This document shows positions 7,623 to 16,879 of a stretch of 64,000 bases of DNA, in pieces. Every line of letters begins with the position of its first letter. The first letter of the stretch is position 1. The DNA is from Kordiimonas aquimaris (GTDB lineage Bacteria > Pseudomonadota > Alphaproteobacteria > Sphingomonadales > Kordiimonadaceae). The stretch lies in contig NZ_JAOBPO010000001.1 of the NCBI RefSeq assembly GCF_025574485.1, positions 565,501 through 629,500 on the forward strand, in the 5' to 3' direction. The translations under genes were made by a program, and so were the position numbers. The notes beneath the pieces were generated by a model. The model had not been told where the DNA came from. It ran no database searches and was given only the letters and a program-made list of their open reading frames with translations.

Positions 7623-8483
7623 TTATCCTTTTGGTGGGCTTGGGATAAGGGTCGGCGTGTTCTCTTTGTATGCTTGATACGCAGGGTCATTGCCCCATTC
7701 TTTGTCTGCGCGGTCTTCAAGCATGGGTATGCCGCTTATGCGAGTTAAAAGAACCGTTACAAACACCGGTGAAATCAGCGTTACCCATTGCCAACCGGAT
7801 AATACAGGAACAGCGATAATCGCGATGCCGAGCCAAAGTGTGATTTCACCGAAGTAATTGGGATGGCGTGACCAGGCCCACAAACCGGTAGAGATAAATT
7901 TACCCTTATTGGCGGGATCACTTTTGAATGCTTTCTTTTGTTGATCAGAAATGGCTTCAAACGCGAAGCCAATCACCCAAACAGCGAGGCCTGTGTATGC
8001 GAACATGTCCAGAGGAACACGGTTTGCAGATGTGATGACCGCGAGGGCGCATGCAGCCGTTAGCACGACCCAGAGACCTTGGAGTGTCCAGGCGACGAGG
8101 AAGCGAAGAGGATTTATCTTGATCTTGTCAAATCGGCTGTCTTTACCGTCGCGTATTATGCGTGCGAACAAGAAACTTCCTAGACGCAAGGCCCATACAA
8201 CTACCAATATTGCAACGATTTTACCGCGTAAATCTAACCCGGGTGACATAAAGACTGCATAGCTTGTGACGCTGAGATAAGTGATGGACCCAGTCAAGTC
8301 ATAGTATTTTTCTGTCTTGAAAATATTAGCAGGAATATAGACCGCCCAGTTAATGAGAAATGCCAGAACGCCGCATGCGAAAAACAGGGATGTTGCACCC
8401 AGCATCGTGCCGCCTTGGCCACCAGCCCAAGCGACAGCAAGGCCGATAAGTGTGCTGATAATTATTGTAATAATTGTCTTCAT
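7623..8483 (-). CDS. DUF1295 family membrane protein (steroid 5-alpha-reductase-like)
   Basis: This 286-residue protein has multiple membrane helices and the DUF1295 C-terminal signature: KGKFISTGLWAWSRHPNYFGE, with the RHPNYFGE block typical of the steroid 5-alpha-reductase/isoprenylcysteine methyltransferase superfamily, then ISGIPMLEDRADKEWG near the end. Members are poorly characterised; NADPH-dependent reduction of a lipid or steroid-like enone is a family-level possibility. A strong GGGGAGGA site lies 7 nt before the ATG. It is 70 bp after the thiolase gene on the same strand, so it may be the last gene of the catabolic block. Confidence 0.85.
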   Translation of the reverse strand: MKTIITIIISTLIGLAVAWAGGQGGTMLGATSLFFACGVLAFLINWAVYIPANIFKTEKYYDLTGSITYLSVTSYAVFMSPGLDLRGKIVAILVVVWALRLGSFLFARIIRDGKDSRFDKIKINPLRFLVAWTLQGLWVVLTAACALAVITSANRVPLDMFAYTGLAVWVIGFAFEAISDQQKKAFKSDPANKGKFISTGLWAWSRHPNYFGEITLWLGIAIIAVPVLSGWQWVTLISPVFVTVLLTRISGIPMLEDRADKEWGNDPAYQAYKENTPTLIPSPPKG

Positions 8484-8553
8484 TGGTTGGTCCTCCCCTG
8501 TTGGTTAACCACTATACGGATAAAACACTGTTTAGGATTGCACTATGTGCGCT

Positions 8554-9780
8554 TTAGCGCTCAACTATAAATGAGCAATTGGTGGTTCCGGATCCGCCAA
8601 CATTGTATGTGGCTACCGTTTTTGCTCCCGCTACCTGATATTCACCAGCAGTATGAGTGACTTGTTTAAAGGCATCAAGCATCATGCGAACTCCTGTAGC
8701 GCCTACCGGATGCCCGAGGCCGATTAAACCCCCAGACGGGTTAATTGGAAGCGCGCCTTTTGGACCAATTCGGCCTTCTTCGATTGCTTTCCACGACTCG
8801 CCGGGTGCGGTTAGGCCAAAATGGTCAATCGCCATATATTCGGTAACAGAAAAGCAGTCGTGTGTTTCAATAGCATCCAGCTGCTCTGGGCCAGAAATAC
8901 CGGCACGCGCATAGGCGTCAGTAATGGCCTTGCGGGTCCAGGGCAAGATGTAATCCGCTCCTGCGCTATCATCCAGCTTACGCTGCATCAACATTGGTGC
9001 TGTTGTGTGTCCCCAACCACGAATGCGTGCAAGGCTTTCCAACGGAATACCACGTTCATCAGCATACTGTTTGGCACGCTCAGGGCTTGCAAGGAAGATA
9101 ACCGCAGCCCCGTCGGAGATTTGACTGCAATCCTGACGTCGCATCCAGCCTTCAATTACCGGATTGGCGCCATCATGTGCCGTAAAGCTCTCGTCCGTGA
9201 AATTCCATTCCCTTGCCTGTGCGTTTGGATTACGGCGTGCGTTAGCAAAGTTGATGCGAGAGATTTCCGCAAGGTGGTCGTATTTCAGGCCGTAGCGGCG
9301 GTCATATTCTTCTGCCAGATTGGAAAACATGGCGGGCCAGATGTATGTGGCTTCCTCACCTTCTTCACCAACCCAAATGGCGGCACCTAGATTGTCCGCA
9401 GCCTGTTGACCGGTGACATTGCGCATTAGCTCAACACCTGCCACACAAGCCAAGTCATAGCGGCCACTTTCAATGTCACTCATGGCGGCTAAAATTGCCA
9501 GAGAGCCTGATGCGCACGCCCCTTCATGGCGCGAGGCGGGCATGCCTGCAAGGTCGGGGTGTACGTGGCCGAAAAAGCCGCCCAGCATACCCTGTCCTGC
9601 AAACAGTTCAGCAACGAAGTTGCCAACATGCCCGACTTGAATATCCTTGGCGTCTAGTTTGGTTTTCTCCAGCGCTCCAAGAAGTGCGGACGAGAAAACA
9701 TCAAAAATAGTTTTGTTTTGCCGCGACCAATTCAAAGAGAAATCAGTTTGATGACCACCAAGGATATAAACGTCGCTCAT
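8554..9780 (-). CDS. Thiolase family protein (acetyl-CoA acetyltransferase / SCP2-like)
   Basis: A 408-residue thiolase. HEGACASGSLAI carries the nucleophilic Cys, ETHDCFSVTEYM gives the NEAF-like histidine region in the SCP2/THIO-like form, and GGLIGLGHPVGATGVRM gives the C-terminal His. There is no second Cys-Gly motif of classical biosynthetic thiolases, which places it among the SCP2-type degradative or unclassified thiolases. The chosen start is ATG at 9780 (MSDVYILGG); a GTG at 9801 would add seven residues. It lies 40 bp downstream of the carotenoid-oxygenase gene, which suggests co-transcription and a shared acyl-CoA pathway. Confidence 0.88.
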   Translation of the reverse strand: MSDVYILGGHQTDFSLNWSRQNKTIFDVFSSALLGALEKTKLDAKDIQVGHVGNFVAELFAGQGMLGGFFGHVHPDLAGMPASRHEGACASGSLAILAAMSDIESGRYDLACVAGVELMRNVTGQQAADNLGAAIWVGEEGEEATYIWPAMFSNLAEEYDRRYGLKYDHLAEISRINFANARRNPNAQAREWNFTDESFTAHDGANPVIEGWMRRQDCSQISDGAAVIFLASPERAKQYADERGIPLESLARIRGWGHTTAPMLMQRKLDDSAGADYILPWTRKAITDAYARAGISGPEQLDAIETHDCFSVTEYMAIDHFGLTAPGESWKAIEEGRIGPKGALPINPSGGLIGLGHPVGATGVRMMLDAFKQVTHTAGEYQVAGAKTVATYNVGGSGTTNCSFIVER

Positions 9781-9820
9781 GGTTTTTCTTTCTTTGACCA
9801 CTATGCTGCGGTTGCTGTGA

Positions 9821-11320
9821 TTATTCCGCAGCTTTCAGTTGATCAAGCTCAGCGCCAGCACTCATCACCAGCTCATCTGCGTTTGCCCAAACGGCATGTG
9901 TGCCACTGCAAATACGGTGGGGCAAAATGATCTGACAAACAGGGCCTGCTTCAATATTCTTGGCATCAAGAATAACACATTCTGATCTGTTCAGGTTCAT
10001 GTCTGTTATGAAGCTGATGATATAGCCATCGTCTTCATCTACCGTACCGATGCGTGGTATGAACGGCGCTTCGGAACCAAAGCGGTTTTCGCCGAAATTG
10101 TATCGTTGTGCCTCTCCGGTTTCGAGGTCATGTTTAATCAGCCCGGTAAACAGGAACCACCCATCTTCGCCGACAACACTGTATATATAGCGGTGTTTTT
10201 CGCCAGCGATCTGTTGGTTCATCGTGCCAAATTCTACGATCTCATCGTCGTATAACTTTTCTTCTACAGTCTCACCTGTTGCGAGATTGAAGCGCCAGCG
10301 ATGCAAGTGGGTATCCAGTGAATGTAAATCTACATTAGAGCCGAGCATCTGGTATTTTTCCGGCATGCTCTGCAGTGGATCAGGACGTGGATTGTTTTGG
10401 AAGTACCCATCCATAACCACTTCGTCGCCTTCTTCATAGGCATTCACGAAATGCAGCACGTAGGTTGACGAAGCTTCAAACCATTTGATGTCTGTTGGGT
10501 TGCCGTAACGCGGCAAGACCGCAAAGCGTGCTGGCATGGTTTCATCGTATACGGGAATGTATAGCTTTTGCTTGATTGCTTCTTCTAACCAGAATTGCGG
10601 AAAATCATTCAGGATCGAATAATTCTTCGAGAAACACATGTCATGCGGCAAGCGTGGCCCGGGTAGTTCAACCGGAATGTAATGTTGCAGCTTGTTATCC
10701 GCATCAACCACACCGTAATGCATAAATGGTGTGTGTGTGGAATAGTTGAAGAACATCATCTCACCTGTGTTCACATCCACTTTTGGGTGGGCGGAAATAC
10801 CGTCAATGGGTGTCCAGGTTTGAATGCCAAGGGTTTCAAGTGATTTTGGGTCAAGGCGGTAACCTTCGCCGCACTGCCAGAATGTGGAAAGAATTTCTCC
10901 GGCATGAACAACAACGTCCGTGGACGAACTATCTTTCACGTGACCGTGCGCGCCCCAACCATTGCGTTTTGACTTGTTTGGGTTGCCCATACAACCAATC
11001 CATAATGGGCCACCTGCTTCCGCCTCCGCTTCAAAACCACGCGTGCGAATGAAGCGGTTTTTATATTCTGCCTTGCCACCTGATATTTTCATCATATGCA
11101 GCATGCCATCACCGTCAAACGGGTGATACCGGCCAATGCTGTCATGCACCGGGTTTTCCGTGTTGCGGACATAAATGCCATCAATGTCGTCGGGGATAGT
11201 ACCAATAATTTCCATATCATCAGCATCATACTCTTCGAAGTTTGGTGTCCATGCGCCGTTTAAATACGGATGATCAGATGGTGAGAGCGTTGCTTTCACT
11301 TTGTTCACAAGCTTTGGCAT
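9821..11320 (-). CDS. Carotenoid oxygenase (RPE65) family dioxygenase
   Basis: This 499-residue protein shows the whole family length and all four iron-binding histidines of the seven-bladed propeller: His178 (SAHPKVD), His226 (PHDMCFS), His290 (YVLHFVNA) and His475 (GTHAVW). The N-terminus has YLNGAWTPNFEE and IYVRNTENPVH, the C-terminus carries a glutamate-rich tail. Family members cleave C=C bonds in carotenoids or in stilbenes such as lignostilbene; bacterial genes next to thiolases and hydratases more often act on phenylpropanoid or apocarotenoid substrates. The substrate cannot be set from sequence alone. It is the first gene of a minus-strand group and lies just downstream of a tandem HxlR regulator. 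Confidence 0.9.
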   Translation of the reverse strand: MPKLVNKVKATLSPSDHPYLNGAWTPNFEEYDADDMEIIGTIPDDIDGIYVRNTENPVHDSIGRYHPFDGDGMLHMMKISGGKAEYKNRFIRTRGFEAEAEAGGPLWIGCMGNPNKSKRNGWGAHGHVKDSSSTDVVVHAGEILSTFWQCGEGYRLDPKSLETLGIQTWTPIDGISAHPKVDVNTGEMMFFNYSTHTPFMHYGVVDADNKLQHYIPVELPGPRLPHDMCFSKNYSILNDFPQFWLEEAIKQKLYIPVYDETMPARFAVLPRYGNPTDIKWFEASSTYVLHFVNAYEEGDEVVMDGYFQNNPRPDPLQSMPEKYQMLGSNVDLHSLDTHLHRWRFNLATGETVEEKLYDDEIVEFGTMNQQIAGEKHRYIYSVVGEDGWFLFTGLIKHDLETGEAQRYNFGENRFGSEAPFIPRIGTVDEDDGYIISFITDMNLNRSECVILDAKNIEAGPVCQIILPHRICSGTHAVWANADELVMSAGAELDQLKAAE

Positions 11321-11423
11321 TATTTATCCCAGTTTATTATAAGGCTATTTGGTATGGTTATAATAGTTACTGTGATATGAGACTATTTTGATGAAAAGTC
11401 AATATGGAAGATAGATGAGAGAG

Positions 11424-12365
11424 CTATTCTGTAATGATGGATACACCGCCCGGGGTAACGGCTTTCGTGCATGAATGGCAAGATACGTATGGGTTCAGAT
11501 CACCCCCACATGATTTGTGCCGCAGTAAGACGGGCGGGCCTTCGGGTGCAGCAAAATGCTGATCTCCCCAAATCATCAACATCATGATTATATAATAATA
11601 ATCATACCCTTTTTGGGTGAGAAAATATTCATTTCGTATTGGAGCATGTTGGTATGTTTCTGCTTTTAGCACGCCGCTGTCAGTAAGTGCCTTAAGGCGA
11701 GACGAGAGCGTGTTGGGTACAGCGCCGGTGTCTTTCTGGATTTGATCGAACCTGCGAATGCCGGTGAATACCGCACGCATTACCAGAGCAGACCAGCGGT
11801 CTCCCATAATCTCAACCGAACCACGAAGCAAGGAAGGTTGGTCTGTCTGTACCTTGGTTTGATTTCTGCGTCTGCTATAAGACGGAGACATCCAGCCAAC
11901 ACCGGGGCCGGGTTTCCAGTCCACGTCTGTGAGCTCAAAAGCTTTGTTGCATGAACCGCAAACTGTTTGTGGTTCCAGTATGGAACCGCAATTCTCATGG
12001 CGAACGAGCAAGTCCTTGCGTGCGGGTGCTATACCCCATTTGCGTTCCCACCAATAAAGCATCAATACTGTTGAGAACAGACCGGCGCCTTTTGGCGTTA
12101 ATGCATATTCTGTTGTTTTCGCGAGACCGGGCACATTGCGTTTTGTCAGAATATCTTTGTGGGTCAGCTTTTTTAGCCGATCAGATAAAAGCGCCTTAAG
12201 CAGGCCTGTTGTTTCCTGAATTTTACCAAACCTTGCTGACCCCATCCATATAGACTCGAGGATAAGTAAAATAGGTGCATCGCCAATAACCTCCAATGCC
12301 CGCCAAATAGAGCAGGTTTTCACCATGTTTTCTGCTTGCAGTACCGGGTTCAAGTTTTCGGCCAT
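11424..12365 (-). CDS. Tandem HxlR-type regulator with repeated Cys/His site
   Basis: This 313-residue protein is an internal duplication. Two HxlR winged helix-turn-helix units lie at about 18-115 and 180-272 (WRALEVIGDAPILLILE and VEIMGDRWSALVMRAVF; SDRLKKLT and SSRLKALT). Each is followed by the same spacing of possible metal ligands: His123, Cys126, Cys136, Cys139 and His283, Cys286, Cys296, Cys299. Most HxlR proteins are about 110 residues and work as dimers; here one chain carries both units. The Cys/His sets could bind zinc or sense oxidants or electrophiles. It lies 103 bp upstream of the carotenoid-oxygenase gene on the same strand and is the obvious candidate controller of that block. 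Confidence 0.85.
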   Translation of the reverse strand: MAENLNPVLQAENMVKTCSIWRALEVIGDAPILLILESIWMGSARFGKIQETTGLLKALLSDRLKKLTHKDILTKRNVPGLAKTTEYALTPKGAGLFSTVLMLYWWERKWGIAPARKDLLVRHENCGSILEPQTVCGSCNKAFELTDVDWKPGPGVGWMSPSYSRRRNQTKVQTDQPSLLRGSVEIMGDRWSALVMRAVFTGIRRFDQIQKDTGAVPNTLSSRLKALTDSGVLKAETYQHAPIRNEYFLTQKGYDYYYIIMMLMIWGDQHFAAPEGPPVLLRHKSCGGDLNPYVSCHSCTKAVTPGGVSIITE

Positions 12366-12474
12366 GAGGTTTATTCATCTTGGACTATAGCGTTTACGTA
12401 CATTACGCGCCAAACAGAGAGATTAACCCTACCTATTCAAGCATGTATAATCAATATACGCAGGTTGTGCGAAA

Positions 12475-13338
12475 TTAGATGAATGGCGGCTCTTCGTCCC
12501 AGTTGAAACCTCTGGGAGCGCCCTGGCTAATGCTGTCGGTAAATTCAGGGGGCCTTTTATCCAAGAATGACTGCACACCTTCTTTACCGTCCCTCGTACT
12601 GGTGTGGTACATCGTGCGGCTTTCAGCTGCATGGGCTTCCATCGGGTGAGATGCACCCATCATGCGCCACAATAATTGCCGGTTGAATGCGACAGAAACG
12701 GCGCTTGTATTTTCAGTTATCTCATGAGCGATCTCACGTGCGCGCTTTATAAGGCCTTCGCTATCAACAATTTCAGAGATCAATCCATTAGCGAGCGCTT
12801 CCTCAGCACCGAAGACATTGCCCCGGAAAGACCATTCGAGAGCCTTTTGAATACCAACAAGTCTGGGCAGAAACCAGCTTGAACAACTCTCAAGGGTGAT
12901 GCCGCGCTGCGAAAATACAAATCCAAATTTAGAAAACGGTGAGCCAATCCTGATATCCATTGGTAGTTGCATGGTAGAGCCAACACCAACCGAAGCACCA
13001 TTAATGGCCCCGATAACAGGTTTTTTCATACGGTATAACCGTAGCACGACCTCACCGCCGACATCCCTGTTTCTGACCATGTCCGGGCTTTCGGGAGCAA
13101 TCGTTTCATCAAGGCCAAATACATTGCCTTCGGTTGACAGGTCCATACCTGCACAAAATGCACGGCCATTACCTGAGACAATGACGCTACGTACGGCATC
13201 ATCATTGTCTGCTATATCAAGAGCAGTGATCAGTTCGCGTGCCATCTGAACGGTGAAGGCATTCATGCGGTCAGGCCGGTTTAATAGTATAGTATAAATA
13301 CCCTCGGCAATCTCAGTCTCAATCGTTTCAAATGTCAT
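12475..13338 (-). CDS. Enoyl-CoA hydratase/isomerase family protein
   Basis: A 287-residue crotonase-fold protein. The oxyanion-hole segments are GRAFCAGMDL and NGASVGVGSTMQL, followed by FGFVFSQRGITLESCSSWFLPRLVG. Crotonases hydrate or isomerise enoyl-CoA esters. The start at 13338 is chosen because GGGAG lies 6-8 nt upstream; the open frame extends 20 residues further without a better site. The C-terminal tail (GFNWDEEPPF) is longer than in minimal crotonases. It lies upstream of the HxlR gene on the same strand and completes the acyl-CoA theme of the block together with the thiolase. Confidence 0.88.
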   Translation of the reverse strand: MTFETIETEIAEGIYTILLNRPDRMNAFTVQMARELITALDIADNDDAVRSVIVSGNGRAFCAGMDLSTEGNVFGLDETIAPESPDMVRNRDVGGEVVLRLYRMKKPVIGAINGASVGVGSTMQLPMDIRIGSPFSKFGFVFSQRGITLESCSSWFLPRLVGIQKALEWSFRGNVFGAEEALANGLISEIVDSEGLIKRAREIAHEITENTSAVSVAFNRQLLWRMMGASHPMEAHAAESRTMYHTSTRDGKEGVQSFLDKRPPEFTDSISQGAPRGFNWDEEPPFI

Positions 13339-13483
13339 GTGAAGCTCCCTGCATTTCATAAAGTTTATGATAGGACACATGGAAGCTTTGTCGAGCAATC
13401 TGTTGAGCTGGCATTGGCGTCGTTTGCATTTGCAGCGATATGCATGGCAGAATGTGTCATAGCGATAAGGTCAGGGGAAAATT

Positions 13484-14008
13484 ATGCGTAATTGGTTTTA
13501 TGAGCAAATGGCGATGTACTCGGCGTACCACCGGGATAAGCGCAACCAGATGACCCACCATGTAGGTGTGCCGATGATTGTGTTTTCTCTTATGGTTTTG
13601 GGTGCTCAAGTATCTCTTGGAAATACAGACTTTGGTAGTGTGACATTGTCGGGTGTTTTGATTGCGGCGTTGTTGGTCGTTTATACTATTTCTGTGCCGT
13701 TGGTAGGTATATTGTGTGCAGTTATCTACGGGGTTTTATTGGTTTTAGCGCAGCAAATTGCAGGCGTAGGTACTGAGATAGCTCTTACTGCCTTTGCAGT
13801 ATTATTTGTGCTTGGCTGGATTATTCAGTTTTGGGGGCATGCTTTTGAAGGACGAAAGCCAGCTTTATTCGATAATGCCTTACAAATATTTATGGCACCG
13901 TCTTTCCTCGTTGCAGAAATACTGTTTTCACTTGGTATGCTGGGTGGCTTGCGCAGTGAAATGCAAAGCAGAATGGGACGTTATTTGCCAGAAAACGAGG
14001 CAGGTTGA
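13484..14008 (+). CDS. DUF962 / Mpo1-like membrane protein
   Basis: This 174-residue protein has the DUF962 pattern: N-terminal YSAYHRDKRNQMTHHVGVP with the conserved HR..N...H.(V/I)GVP block, about four membrane helices, and a QFWGHAFEGRKPAL segment with the second conserved His before the C-terminal FMAPSFLVAE helix. The yeast homologue Mpo1 is an iron-dependent 2-hydroxy fatty acid dioxygenase; the histidines here would suit an iron site in the membrane. It stands alone, convergent with the metallo-hydrolase gene, with a shared hairpin between them. Confidence 0.8.
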   Translation: MRNWFYEQMAMYSAYHRDKRNQMTHHVGVPMIVFSLMVLGAQVSLGNTDFGSVTLSGVLIAALLVVYTISVPLVGILCAVIYGVLLVLAQQIAGVGTEIALTAFAVLFVLGWIIQFWGHAFEGRKPALFDNALQIFMAPSFLVAEILFSLGMLGGLRSEMQSRMGRYLPENEAG

Positions 14009-14032
14009 AGGCATGTGTCACACCTTCAACCT
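14002..14032. terminator. Shared hairpin between convergent genes
   Basis: AGGTTGAAGG (14002-14011) and CCTTCAACCT (14023-14032) form a perfect 10-bp stem with an 11-nt loop between the DUF962 gene and the convergent metallo-hydrolase gene. T-tracts are weak on both sides; it may serve as a bidirectional terminator. Confidence 0.6.
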
Positions 14033-14048
14033 TTGATTGTCTTTCACG

Positions 14049-15170
14049 CTATTCCTCAGGGATAATTTCAACCATTGGAATGCCTTTCAAAGCTTTGAAA
14101 ACTGCGCTTGAGAATGGTTGTTTTGCCCAACCCTCAAAGAAAATTTTCAGGTAGGGGTCGCCGCCTGTGAAACGATTTTCAAACGCTGAAAAATCAAGTT
14201 TTTCCTTTGCTTCGTCTTCGCTTAGGCCTTCAGCTAATAATGTATCGCGTTGATCAGCAATTGAGTTGGATAACTCAATCAGCAAATCCACATATGATGT
14301 GTCGCGCTGAATATCGCCGTGGCCGGGAACCAGTATCTCGTACCCTAGTGCATTAATGTTAGCCATAGTGGCTGCCCACTTGCGTGGGGGTACGTTGAAC
14401 AGGTACGGCACGGGGTGAACAACAATATCACCTGTTGCCACTATTTTATCTTTTGGTAACCACATGACAATGTCTCCTGCGGTGTTACCATCACCTAAAT
14501 ATAAAAACTCGATTGTGCGGTTGCCTGAAATAATGGACAGCTTGTCTTCAAACGTGATTGTTGGTTGCGTTATTTTTACGCGCTGCGAGTCTGCATGAAT
14601 GATGTCGGCATCATCAATGAAGGTCTGATAGTATTTTCTGTGCGCAGGTGTGAGCGGATCACCGTCCCGGTCTTTGCCGGTTTCGAGATACCCCTCTACA
14701 GTTTTTTTATAGTTTGGTGTGTCTGTTCCGTAATTGTCGATATAGCGAATGCGTTTGCTGTTGAACACTTCGTGCGTGAATTTATGGCTAATCACCTGCA
14801 CATTAGGAAATGCTTCAAGATATGGGTGAATGCCAAAGTTGTGGTCGCCGTGCCAATGGCTGATAGCAACATGAGTGACAGGCTTATCTGTTAGGCTGCG
14901 GATTTTTTTAATCACACGCTCTGCAAAAAGCGGTAAGCCGCCACCATCATATACCACAACACCTGTGTCTGAGATGACAAAGGTTGCTGTGCCCATAACG
15001 GGATTACGTGGATTGTCTTCTCTTATACCAACCCATACGCCAGGTGCTAGCTCTTCGAATGTCGGGATAAAAGGGTCTGCTGATGTTGGAGGCGTCATAA
15101 ACACAAGCACGTTCAGGCTAATAAGAAGCCATTTGCTCGCTATTTTTTGGCATAAAGTGATAACAGTCAT
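14049..15170 (-). CDS. Secreted MBL-fold metallo-hydrolase
   Basis: This 373-residue protein begins with a signal peptide (KWLLISLNVLVFM, cleaved near TSADP). The metallo-beta-lactamase fold is shown by VVVYDGGG, SHWHGDHNFG with the HxHxDH metal motif, GDGNTAGDIV (Asn in place of the usual third His) and VPGHGDIQ. The fold serves lactonases, thiol esterases, quinoprotein-relay and other hydrolases; this one does not have the B1 or B3 lactamase signatures. Substrate unknown. It stands between the DUF962 gene (convergent) and cardiolipin synthase (same strand). Confidence 0.85.
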   Translation of the reverse strand: MTVITLCQKIASKWLLISLNVLVFMTPPTSADPFIPTFEELAPGVWVGIREDNPRNPVMGTATFVISDTGVVVYDGGGLPLFAERVIKKIRSLTDKPVTHVAISHWHGDHNFGIHPYLEAFPNVQVISHKFTHEVFNSKRIRYIDNYGTDTPNYKKTVEGYLETGKDRDGDPLTPAHRKYYQTFIDDADIIHADSQRVKITQPTITFEDKLSIISGNRTIEFLYLGDGNTAGDIVMWLPKDKIVATGDIVVHPVPYLFNVPPRKWAATMANINALGYEILVPGHGDIQRDTSYVDLLIELSNSIADQRDTLLAEGLSEDEAKEKLDFSAFENRFTGGDPYLKIFFEGWAKQPFSSAVFKALKGIPMVEIIPEE

Positions 15171-15291
15171 GGGTGATCCTCTTGTTTGTTTGGTTCAAGA
15201 GGGGGGCTTGCTCGTCCTTAACAACAATTAAGAACGCCAGATGGTTTCCTGGGCACGATAAACCGTGTTCTTAGGTTGATTACAACAGTAC

Positions 15292-16749
15292 CTATAGGTA
15301 AGGGCTTGCAAGCCACATGATACGCCCAAAAATACGATGACTGCGCGGGCGATTTTTCAAATCGTTTACGGTTACTTGTCGGGCTTTATCAAACCGGGGT
15401 TTAACCCAATTACACATTTGCTGACCAAGATCGGGGTCATAACATTCTACGTTGAATTCAAAGTTTAGCTTCAGTGAACGGGCATCCCAATTAGATGAGC
15501 CAAAAAGCGTCCATACACCATCAACAATCATCAGTTTGGTATGGTCAAATGGAGGTGGCGATAAATATAGATTGCAGCCAGCACTTACGAGTTGGCGCAT
15601 ACCTGACATAGCTGCAACAGAGAAAAATGGCAGGTTATTTTTTTCCGGTATCAATATATCGATTTTAACACCGCGCAGCGCAGCTTGTTTTAGTTCTGCG
15701 ACTAACTCTTGTTCCGGTAAAAAATAAGGACTTATGATCTGCACCCGTTCCCTTGCAGATGAAAGCGCGCTTTCCATTAACATAGCTGTTTTCTGGAATG
15801 GCTCATCGGGTCCGTCAGAAATAGCGCGTGCAGCAATTTTGCCGCCAGCTTTTACGTTTGTGTCAGCCCAGACTTCATCGTCTAACATTGGCTGATTTGA
15901 AAACAGCCAATCATCAGCAAATGTCTCTATCATTTGTTGAACAATCGGTCCGGCAAGCTTGAAATGCGTGTCACGAACGCGTTGATTGCCATGCTTGTCT
16001 TCAAGGTGATGTTTGCGGATGTTCATACCGCCGGTAAATGCAATGCTGCCATCAATCATCAGCATCTTGCGGTGTGTGCGTAGATTAAAAAATGCCAGTC
16101 GCCACGAAACGCGGGCAGGGTTAAAGGTGGCTACATCAATGCCGTGACGTCGCAGCAGATTGGTAACTGGTTTTAGGCCGTATAGATTACCGACTGCATC
16201 AACAAGCACCTTTACATCAACGCCGCGTTCTTTGGCTCTAAATAGTGCTGCAACAAATCTGCGCCCGGCTTGGTCTGCCTGAAAAATGTATGTGCTGAGT
16301 GCTACAGTTTTTTCTGCCCCGTCAATTGCACAGATCATTGCATCATATGCTTCACGGCCACCATTAAGTGGTTCAACACTATTCCCTGCCGTTAATTCAC
16401 TTGCAGTAACACGCCGCGCTAAAAGGTCGTGTGACACCCAGCGATTTGCTGCGTTTGCATTAATATCTGTAATCGTTGGCCCTGACATAGCGCCAGAGGG
16501 TGTTATGCGTGGCGCAAGGCCACGTTTTTCACGCGCAGCAACAGCGCGCCTTTTAATGCGGCTTATGCCGAATAGTCCGTAAAAGATAAGACCAAACACC
16601 GGTGCAAGCCAAACAACAGCACACCACGCAATGGCAGACCTGACTTCGTCCTTAGTATTCAAGATATGGATGCTAACCAATATTTGTATTGCGAGCACAC
16701 TGAATGCAATTGCAACACCATCCGGCCAAACCATTGCCTCGAAATCCAT
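15292..16749 (-). CDS. cls: Cardiolipin synthase
   Basis: A 485-residue member of the phospholipase D superfamily. Two N-terminal membrane helices (about 10-30 and 38-60) are followed by two HKD motifs, HRKMLMIDG with GGMN and HTKLMIVDG with GSSNWDARS. These are the signatures of bacterial ClsA-type enzymes, which join two phosphatidylglycerols to cardiolipin at the inner membrane. Length fits the family (about 480). It is divergent from ccmA across 130 bp. Confidence 0.92.
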   Translation of the reverse strand: MDFEAMVWPDGVAIAFSVLAIQILVSIHILNTKDEVRSAIAWCAVVWLAPVFGLIFYGLFGISRIKRRAVAAREKRGLAPRITPSGAMSGPTITDINANAANRWVSHDLLARRVTASELTAGNSVEPLNGGREAYDAMICAIDGAEKTVALSTYIFQADQAGRRFVAALFRAKERGVDVKVLVDAVGNLYGLKPVTNLLRRHGIDVATFNPARVSWRLAFFNLRTHRKMLMIDGSIAFTGGMNIRKHHLEDKHGNQRVRDTHFKLAGPIVQQMIETFADDWLFSNQPMLDDEVWADTNVKAGGKIAARAISDGPDEPFQKTAMLMESALSSARERVQIISPYFLPEQELVAELKQAALRGVKIDILIPEKNNLPFFSVAAMSGMRQLVSAGCNLYLSPPPFDHTKLMIVDGVWTLFGSSNWDARSLKLNFEFNVECYDPDLGQQMCNWVKPRFDKARQVTVNDLKNRPRSHRIFGRIMWLASPYL

Positions 16750-16879
16750 GAGATTCCCCGCTTTGAAACTGCTTTAATATATAGGTATATTTTTGTGTGC
16801 GGGAAGAGCGCATTCTTTAAGCGTCTAAATAAATATGATCGCCCTTGTTCATATCCGTTGCATTCGCTAGCTTGCGTGC

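Noticed and set aside
12390-12408. GCG-TTTACGTACATTA-CGC imperfect dyad before the HxlR gene
   Set aside because: Symmetry is imperfect outside the central TACGTA, and no matching copy was seen before the carotenoid-oxygenase gene.
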